A stretch of DNA of 38,890 nt from assembly GCF_918698085.1 (NCBI RefSeq), contig NZ_CAKKLP010000022.1, forward strand, positions 1-38,890, given 5' to 3'. The notes beneath the pieces were generated by a model. The model searched no databases. It saw only the letters and a list, made by a program, of their open reading frames with translations, and was not told the origin of the DNA. The stretch is from Chryseobacterium sp. Bi04 (lineage in GTDB: Bacteria; Bacteroidota; Bacteroidia; Flavobacteriales; Weeksellaceae). A program made the position numbers and the translations under genes. Within the stretch, counting starts at the first letter, position 1. Every line of letters begins with the position of its first letter. Shown piece by piece: positions 33,655 to 38,890 of this stretch.

Positions 33655-35007
33655 ATGTTCAAAAACTCTTATTATAAAATAAAATCGGAAGTAGGAAATG
33701 ATACCGTGCTTTTTTATTCTACAAGGAGTGGCGAAACAATGGCTTTAGAAAGCCACACTGCCCTACTGTATGAAAATGAAAATTATGATGATCTTCCTGA
33801 GAATGTTTTTTCTAAGCTTCTGGCATCAGACCTCATTGTACCAAAAGAAGAAAATGAGCTGGATGAAGTGATACTAGAAAATAAAACAAGTATTGCCGAA
33901 AGCAGAACGTTGTATCAGGTGATACAACCTACAGCCAACTGCCAGTTGGGATGTGGATACTGTGGGCAAAACCATACCAAAGCCCTATTGAATAATGAAC
34001 AAATGGATGCTATTGTTGAAAGGGTAAAATTTAAACTTGAAAGAGAAAATAATTTTGACGCCCTGGAAATAGGTTGGTTTGGAGCGGAACCGCTAATGGC
34101 CTTAAGCAATATTAAAGCATTAACTCCAAGATTAAAAGCATTAGCCGACAAGCACAATTTAAGATACTCTTCAAAAATGGTAACTAATGGGTTGTCTTTA
34201 AAATTGAATGTTTTCCTGGATCTGGTTAAAAACTATCACCTCAGCTTTTTTGAAATTACATTAGATGGTACAGAAGAATACCATGACAAAAGAAGATTCC
34301 TGAAATCAGGAGAGAAAAGTTACAGAATTATTCTCGACAATCTTATTGATATATTCAACTATGAAGGCTTTTCTGAATTGAATACTACTGTAAATATCCG
34401 CTGTAATGTAGATCAAACCAATCACGACAGCGTTACCCTGTTAATTGATGAGCTGAATTCTTTGGGAATTCATAAAAAGCTTTCCAGTTTCTATGTTGCC
34501 CCTATACATTCCTGGGGAAATGACGCCCACCTGATGTCTCTGGAAATTGCCAACTTTGCAGATAAAGAGATTGACTGGGTGATGTATTGCCTTAAAAAGG
34601 AATTCAATACCCCTGTGGTACCTAACAGAAAAAAACAGACATGTATGGCTATAGATCCAAAAGCAGAACTGATAGATGCTTACGGAAATATTTATAACTG
34701 TACAGAAATTTCATATGTTCCGGCTTATGACAAATCCGGTTATATTTTAGGAAATTTAAACAGAACAGAACCCAGCAATTTATTGGAAGAAAGGCCATTT
34801 ATTGACTGGAACGACCTGATTAGAGAAAACAAATCAAACTCTCCGTGCCATACCTGTAAAATACTTCCTATCTGTGGAGGGGCATGCCCTAAAACATGGA
34901 AAGAAGGAATTTTTTCTTGCCCGTCATTTAAATTCAATATGGAAGACAGGATCGCTTTATCCTATATAATTGCTCAAAAAGGATCAGAAGTTTTAAGTGC
35001 CTTTTAA
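33655..35007 (+). CDS. Radical SAM/SPASM peptide maturase
   Basis: A 450-residue enzyme. I use the ATG at 33655, since the earlier ATG at 33622 lies inside the terminator stem. The radical SAM cluster motif is C96-x3-C100-x2-C103 in ANCQLGCGYCG; IGWFGAEPLM at about 139-148 is the SAM-binding GGEP-like motif, and VTNG and ITLDG follow. The C-terminal SPASM region has C330, C349, C398, C401, C407, C411 and C422 for auxiliary iron-sulfur clusters (CHTCKILPICGGAC). The first ~80 residues could form the small leader-binding domain usual in such maturases, but I cannot prove this. It most likely modifies the precursor at 33370. The next gene starts 10 bp after its stop. Confidence 0.92.
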   Translation: MFKNSYYKIKSEVGNDTVLFYSTRSGETMALESHTALLYENENYDDLPENVFSKLLASDLIVPKEENELDEVILENKTSIAESRTLYQVIQPTANCQLGCGYCGQNHTKALLNNEQMDAIVERVKFKLERENNFDALEIGWFGAEPLMALSNIKALTPRLKALADKHNLRYSSKMVTNGLSLKLNVFLDLVKNYHLSFFEITLDGTEEYHDKRRFLKSGEKSYRIILDNLIDIFNYEGFSELNTTVNIRCNVDQTNHDSVTLLIDELNSLGIHKKLSSFYVAPIHSWGNDAHLMSLEIANFADKEIDWVMYCLKKEFNTPVVPNRKKQTCMAIDPKAELIDAYGNIYNCTEISYVPAYDKSGYILGNLNRTEPSNLLEERPFIDWNDLIRENKSNSPCHTCKILPICGGACPKTWKEGIFSCPSFKFNMEDRIALSYIIAQKGSEVLSAF

Positions 35008-35017
35008 AATAAATACC

Positions 35018-35749
35018 ATGAAAAAATTTGATAATCTTTATAGTAAACTAGATCAGCTGGAAAAGCTAAACAAGCAAAAATACAAAGAGCAGCTGAAATT
35101 TGACGAACATGTGAATGAGATGATTAATTCTGTATGTTTAAATAAAAAAATATTCCTATTTTACTATGAAAATTATCAGAAAGCTCTGGAACAATCCAGA
35201 CATGGAAATATCCTTACCGCTGAAAATCTTATAGTAAGAGCAGGAAAATACATAGACAAATCTTCACTGAGTGAAGATGAAAAAAAACTATATAATTTGA
35301 TTTGTGTACCTATTGATGCCTATCTGCACTACAGGAAAGGAGATTTTTCTGCTGCTTTCACAGGTACAAAAAAAACAATGGAACTGGATTCTTATTTTGA
35401 AAAAAGATTTCCTATAGTTTTCTTTCATAAAATTCAGCAGATTCACAACCTGGCAAGAATCAGTTTCAGATCAATGGAAGTGGACCAGGGGCTTATGATC
35501 TTAAAAGACATATTCAGACTATTGATAGACAAAACTCCAATCACTTTTGAAAATATTGTTTACGACCCCGCATACCTGGAATACAATAGTGACGACCTTC
35601 GCAAATCCATGATTTTTGACATCCTGGCCGATGTGATCACAACAGCAGAAAAACATAAGGAAAATGAAAAAATCACTATCTTAGATTTTTGTGATGAAAT
35701 AATCAGCCATTCCTCATTTAATAAACTAGAAAACCAGCCAATCCTATGA
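35018..35749 (+). CDS. Unrecognised helical protein of the RiPP cluster
   Basis: A 243-residue cytosolic protein I do not recognise. I use the ATG at 35018 (MKKFDNLYSKLDQLEK), 10 bp after the maturase stop; an ATG at 34997 would overlap that gene. It starts with a coiled-coil-like stretch (about 5-35). Two segments (NYQKALEQSRHGNILTAENL and AYLHYRKGDFSAAFTGTKKT) look like degenerate TPR helices. No signal peptide or membrane segment is seen. The stop overlaps the next start (ATGA), so the two are translationally coupled. A role as scaffold or adaptor for the maturase is possible but is a guess. Confidence 0.7.
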   Translation: MKKFDNLYSKLDQLEKLNKQKYKEQLKFDEHVNEMINSVCLNKKIFLFYYENYQKALEQSRHGNILTAENLIVRAGKYIDKSSLSEDEKKLYNLICVPIDAYLHYRKGDFSAAFTGTKKTMELDSYFEKRFPIVFFHKIQQIHNLARISFRSMEVDQGLMILKDIFRLLIDKTPITFENIVYDPAYLEYNSDDLRKSMIFDILADVITTAEKHKENEKITILDFCDEIISHSSFNKLENQPIL

Positions 35750-36297
35750 AAGTATTCAAATTATTTATCGTAATGACCCTTTTCTTCTCTTTTGAAAAAG
35801 CTCATTCCCAAATGATTAAAAGCGAATTAAATACCGAAAAAACAGATTTTAAAGAAATCAGGATTGAAGATATTGCCCAGGTATTTTTCACTAAAGGTTC
35901 CGAAAATTCAATTATTGTGGAAAGGAGCTCAGACAAAGACAAAGAGATCCAATTCAGCATAACTGATGGTATTGCCTCTGTAAAGGCAATCCATTCTACC
36001 GAAGAAAGCAAAAAAAATAATTACAATCTTTATATTACATCAAAAAGTGATGACATTTTCATCAATGCCTATAATCTGGGAATAGTACAGACCACAGATA
36101 AAGCCCAGTTCGGAACAATCAAACTTAAGGTTATCAATGCCGGAAAAATAGATCTCACCGTTGATACTCAAACCTTAGTTCTGAATATAGAAAATGTAGC
36201 TTCACTGAAAATTAGTGGAAAAACAGATCAGCTGACGTTAGATAAAAAAAATGTAATGCTTTCTAATCTGAGAAAATTGAAAGTAAAAAAAGATTAA
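35746..36297 (+). CDS. Exported GIN/DUF2807-like beta protein of the RiPP cluster
   Basis: A 183-residue exported protein. Residues 1-21 are a signal peptide ending HSQ. The rest has the repeated short strands of the head-GIN (DUF2807) type: FKEIRIEDIAQVFFTKGSENSIIVE, then FINAYNLGIVQTTDKAQFGTIKLKVINAGKIDLTVDTQTL. Such proteins form beta-helical surfaces in the periplasm or outer membrane; function is unknown. The start overlaps the stop of the gene before by 4 bp. In a RiPP cluster it might protect the producer or help carry the product, but nothing in the sequence shows this. Confidence 0.65.
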   Translation: MKVFKLFIVMTLFFSFEKAHSQMIKSELNTEKTDFKEIRIEDIAQVFFTKGSENSIIVERSSDKDKEIQFSITDGIASVKAIHSTEESKKNNYNLYITSKSDDIFINAYNLGIVQTTDKAQFGTIKLKVINAGKIDLTVDTQTLVLNIENVASLKISGKTDQLTLDKKNVMLSNLRKLKVKKD

Positions 36298-36346
36298 GCA
36301 CACACTGGGGAAAACAAAATTTTAATAACTGTATCCCTTAATTAAT

Positions 36347-36398
36347 CCTGTTTCCGAAGCATAAATCAAAATGCTCAACAATACAAAAATGAAACAGG
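36347..36398 (+). promoter_or_regulatory. Nested hairpin before the exporter gene
   Basis: CCTGTTTC (36347-36354) faces GAAACAGG (36391-36398), with an inner hairpin AGCAT/ATGCT (36358-36362 with 36371-36375), followed by TTTT. It may be a partial terminator or attenuator between the helper genes and the exporter. Confidence 0.5.
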
Positions 36399-36463
36399 TT
36401 TTCCATCAAAGCACATGTTTTCATTGTTGCTCAGTATCCTTATTACCAATCAAAGATAAATAA
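36389..36463 (+). CDS. Possible 24-codon ORF upstream of the exporter
   Basis: An ATG at 36389 opens a 24-residue frame MKQVFHQSTCFHCCSVSLLP with four more residues, three of them within TCFHCC being Cys. It stops 8 bp before the GTG of the exporter, in a different frame. It could be a coupled leader frame for the exporter, a tiny peptide, or chance. No other support. Confidence 0.3.
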   Translation: MKQVFHQSTCFHCCSVSLLPIKDK

Positions 36464-36471
36464 TTAAGATA

Positions 36472-38670
36472 GTGCGTTTTATTGCTCAATATGATCAAAT
36501 GGATTGCGGCCCTGCTTGTATAAGCATGGTGGCCAATTCTTATGGAAAAGAATACCCATTGGAATACCTTAGAGAAAACTCCTATATTACAAAGGAAGGG
36601 GTTTCTCTTTTAGGCATAGGAGAAGCCTCAAAAAAAATAGGATTCGATTACCATGCTGTAAAAGAGGAGTCTGACCACTTAATTTCCAATATTGAAAATA
36701 GTAAGAAGCCTGTTATTTTACACTGGGACCAAAACCATTTTGTTGTACTCAATAAAGTTAGCAATTCCTTATTCTCCAAAAAAAAAATATTTGAAATTTA
36801 CGATCCTGCTCATGGTATCATCAAAATTTCTCAGGAAAAATTCGAAGAATCCTGGATTTCAGATCACAGCAAAGGAGTTTCTGTCTATTTAACTCCTACA
36901 GATTCTTTTTATGAAAATGAACCTCCTCAGCAGAAACTACTAACCGTTAAGCAGACTGTTGAATATCTACAACCCTACAAAAAAAAAATAGCACTGATGT
37001 TCTGCCTGCTTCTTGCAGGAAGTGCCATCACATTGATCTTTCCATTTCTTACACAGTCTCTGATAGATGACGGAGTAAGTTCAAAGAATTTAAATTTTAT
37101 TTTTATTATCCTGCTGGCACAGCTGTCATTATTTTTAGGCAGTATCGTTATCAATATCTTCAGAAACTGGCTGACCCTCTATATAGGTACCCATCTGAGT
37201 ATCAAAATTATTTCAGACTTTTTAAAAAAAATAATAGAACTTCCCATCCGGTTTTTCGACACCAAACTGCTTGGAGATTTCCAGCAAAGAATTCAGGACA
37301 ACAATAGGATTGAGGAATTTTTAACCTCCCAGAGCTTACTCACATTTTTTTCCATAGTCACCTTCTCTGTTTTTTTTGGTGTTCTCGCGTATTACGATGT
37401 CAAAATATTGTTAGTCTATTCCATTTTAACCCTGATCTCTATTGCATGGTCATTTTACTGGCTTAGAAAGAGAAAAGTAATGGATTATTTTCGATTTAAA
37501 CTCCGTAGTGAAAATCAGGATTCCATCTATGAGATGCTGAACGGAGTTACCGAAATGAAATTAAATCAATTTGAAGATTTTAAAATCTCAGAATGGGAAA
37601 AAATTCAAAAGAAACTGTTTAAACTTAATATCAGGATCTTAAAAATTGATCAGTATCAAATGTCCGGATTTGAGTTTTTGAATCAGCTTAAAAATATAAT
37701 TGTCACTTTCCTGGCTGCTACCTATGTTGTAAAGGGAAACATGTCTTTGGGAGCTCTTTTATCCGTATCTTACATAATAGGGCAGATGAATTCCCCCGTA
37801 AGTCAAATGGTGAATTTCTTCCGTTCCTTTCAAGATGCAAAACTAAGTATGGAAAGGCTTAATGAAGTTCAGTTTAAATCCAAAGAAGAAAAAGAAGACG
37901 ACCAACCTATCGAATCCAATGAAGATACAGCAGGCGATATACGCTTTGAAAATGTATCATTTCAGTATGAAGGGCCTCAATCACCTTATGTATTGAAAGA
38001 TATCTCGCTTACCATTCCCCACGGCAAGGTCACCGCGATTGTGGGAGCCAGCGGAAGTGGAAAAACAACCTTAATGAAACTTTTACTGAGATTTTATAAT
38101 CCTGTATCGGGTAAAATAAGTTTCGGAAAAACGAATATTTTAAATATTTCTCCTAAAAGCATCAGAAAAAGTTCAGGAGTTGTTCTTCAGGACGGATTTA
38201 TATTTTCTGATACCATCGCCAGAAATATCATTACCCATGATGAAGCGGGTGATGATGAAAAATTATTAAAAGCAGTTACAACAGCCAATATCAGTGAATT
38301 TGTAAACTCTCTTCCTTTGAGATATAATACCAAAATTGGAGCTTCAGGTAATGGAATTTCCGGAGGCCAAAAACAAAGAATACTCATTGCAAGGGCAGTA
38401 TATAAAGATCCTCAATACTTATTTTTTGATGAGGCAACATCTGCCTTGGATGCTGAAAATGAAAAAGTAATCCATGATAACCTTCAAGAGTTTTTTAAAG
38501 GAAAAACAGTAGTCATTATAGCTCATCGTTTATCAACTGTGAAAAATGCCGACAACATTATCGTTTTACATGGGGGGAAAATAGTAGAAGAAGGCAGTCA
38601 TCAGGAATTGGTCACTAAAAACGGTGAATATTACAAATTAGTGAAAAACCAGTTGGAATTAGGAAGTTAA
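36472..38670 (+). CDS. Peptidase C39/ABC exporter (PCAT) of the RiPP cluster
   Basis: A 732-residue bifunctional exporter that cuts double-glycine leaders and exports the core. Start is GTG at 36472; no ATG lies between an upstream stop and this codon, and the C39 domain is already complete. The peptidase has C12 in QMDCGPACISMV, H89 in DQNHFVVL and D111 in YDPAHG as the catalytic triad. Six membrane segments lie at about 165-450. The ATPase has Walker A GASGSGKTT from G525, signature SGGQKQR at about 630, Walker B YLFFDE followed by ATSALD, and HRLST. No membrane-fusion protein gene follows within the window. It is the expected processing enzyme for the precursor at 33370, and could also take the GG peptides at 21 kb. 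Confidence 0.94.
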   Translation: MRFIAQYDQMDCGPACISMVANSYGKEYPLEYLRENSYITKEGVSLLGIGEASKKIGFDYHAVKEESDHLISNIENSKKPVILHWDQNHFVVLNKVSNSLFSKKKIFEIYDPAHGIIKISQEKFEESWISDHSKGVSVYLTPTDSFYENEPPQQKLLTVKQTVEYLQPYKKKIALMFCLLLAGSAITLIFPFLTQSLIDDGVSSKNLNFIFIILLAQLSLFLGSIVINIFRNWLTLYIGTHLSIKIISDFLKKIIELPIRFFDTKLLGDFQQRIQDNNRIEEFLTSQSLLTFFSIVTFSVFFGVLAYYDVKILLVYSILTLISIAWSFYWLRKRKVMDYFRFKLRSENQDSIYEMLNGVTEMKLNQFEDFKISEWEKIQKKLFKLNIRILKIDQYQMSGFEFLNQLKNIIVTFLAATYVVKGNMSLGALLSVSYIIGQMNSPVSQMVNFFRSFQDAKLSMERLNEVQFKSKEEKEDDQPIESNEDTAGDIRFENVSFQYEGPQSPYVLKDISLTIPHGKVTAIVGASGSGKTTLMKLLLRFYNPVSGKISFGKTNILNISPKSIRKSSGVVLQDGFIFSDTIARNIITHDEAGDDEKLLKAVTTANISEFVNSLPLRYNTKIGASGNGISGGQKQRILIARAVYKDPQYLFFDEATSALDAENEKVIHDNLQEFFKGKTVVIIAHRLSTVKNADNIIVLHGGKIVEEGSHQELVTKNGEYYKLVKNQLELGS

Positions 38671-38684
38671 TATTCTATGGTTTT

Positions 38685-38717
38685 AACAAAACAAGCTTCC
38701 CTTTCACAGAGAAGCTT
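38685..38717 (-). terminator. Minus-strand terminator of short unit 4
   Basis: A 10-bp stem (38693-38702 with 38708-38717) with loop of five; one pair is G-U on minus and C-A on plus. On minus it is followed by GTTTTGTT. It lies 75 bp downstream, on minus, of palindrome copy 4, and may also end the exporter gene from the other side. Confidence 0.6.
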
Positions 38718-38791
38718 AATAAATAATGCAAAAAGTGATGATATGTAAAAAAATTATTACATAAAAATAATTAATAAGTTCATTTCACTTT

Positions 38792-38807
38792 TATGATCAG
38801 GATCATA
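38792..38807. promoter_or_regulatory. Palindrome TATGATC-AG-GATCATA, copy 4
   Basis: A perfect palindrome with seven-base arms and the same TATGA-N6-TCATA layout as the copies near 30 kb, with the AG centre of copy 3. It again lies just past a minus-strand terminator. Confidence 0.55.
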
Positions 38808-38808
38808 T

Positions 38809-38836
38809 AAAAAAAATCCTCGGAAATTCCGAGGAT
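38809..38836 (-). terminator. Minus-strand terminator at the right edge
   Basis: Perfect 8-bp stem ATCCTCGG/CCGAGGAT (38816-38823 with 38829-38836), A8 at 38809-38816 giving a U-tract on minus. It ends a minus-strand transcript that starts beyond the window or just inside it. Confidence 0.75.
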
Positions 38837-38890
38837 AAAAACTAATAACCATGAAAACTCAAATTAAACATGAGTTACATATCTACATTG

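Noticed and set aside
1..38890. Prophage, insertion sequence with transposase, rRNA operon or restriction system
   Set aside because: No integrase, transposase, phage structural, rRNA or restriction-modification sequence was seen in any frame given.

Overview
The window reads as a chromosomal stretch of a Bacteroidota species of the family Weeksellaceae, most likely Chryseobacterium or a close relative. The evidence is the AT-rich sequence, promoters of the Bacteroidota type (TTTG, about 18-21 bp, then TAnnTTTG), the lack of Shine-Dalgarno sequences, a type IX secretion plug-domain protein, TonB-dependent receptors, a fused aspartokinase/homoserine dehydrogenase, and small GG-leader 'bacteriocin-like' peptides. 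I see no rRNA, CRISPR array, prophage or transposase gene.

Layout. 0.2-2.3 kb: a T9SS plug-domain protein (-) and a metallo-beta-lactamase-fold hydrolase (+). 2.3-8.5 kb: a trehalose locus in which an MFS permease, a GH37 trehalase and a TonB-dependent receptor form a minus-strand operon with a divergent AraC-type regulator and no SusD. 8.5-9.4 kb: palindromic repeat debris and a thioredoxin-fold protein. 9.6-16.6 kb: a TetR regulator followed by a complete tripartite RND efflux operon (lipoprotein adaptor, inner-membrane pump, outer-membrane channel). The palindrome TAACACTGTTA occurs at the tetR start site and three more times before the pump operon. 16.6-21.1 kb: housekeeping genes (histidine phosphatase lipoprotein, miaA, YicC-family nuclease, gmk, nadA). 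21.1-21.8 kb: three tandem genes for Cys-rich GG-leader peptides. 21.9-27.2 kb: threonine operon thrA-thrB-thrC with folB, preceded by a 33-codon leader peptide ending in a run of threonine codons, a clear attenuation candidate. 27.2-29.3 kb: a DUF4403 protein, an RDD membrane protein and tRNA-Cys(GCA). 29.3-31.1 kb: 1.75 kb without a convincing gene but rich in structure: a MITE-like element and minus-strand terminators alternating with a TTATGA-N6-TCATAA-type palindrome. 31.1-38.7 kb: a RiPP (ribosomally made, modified peptide) cluster with an outer-membrane receptor, a Cys-rich GG-leader precursor, a radical SAM/SPASM maturase, two unrecognised helper proteins and a C39 peptidase/ABC exporter. 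The palindrome-plus-terminator unit appears again at the right edge.

How the parts work together. The trehalose genes cover outer-membrane uptake, inner-membrane uptake and cytosolic hydrolysis. The TetR palindromes suggest joint control of the regulator and the efflux pump. The RiPP cluster gives a full make-modify-cleave-export path; a strong hairpin after the precursor gene probably sets precursor far above enzyme. The exporter's C39 peptidase would also suit the three orphan GG-leader peptides at 21 kb, which have no exporter beside them. All functional statements come from recognising sequence motifs by eye; no database search was run.
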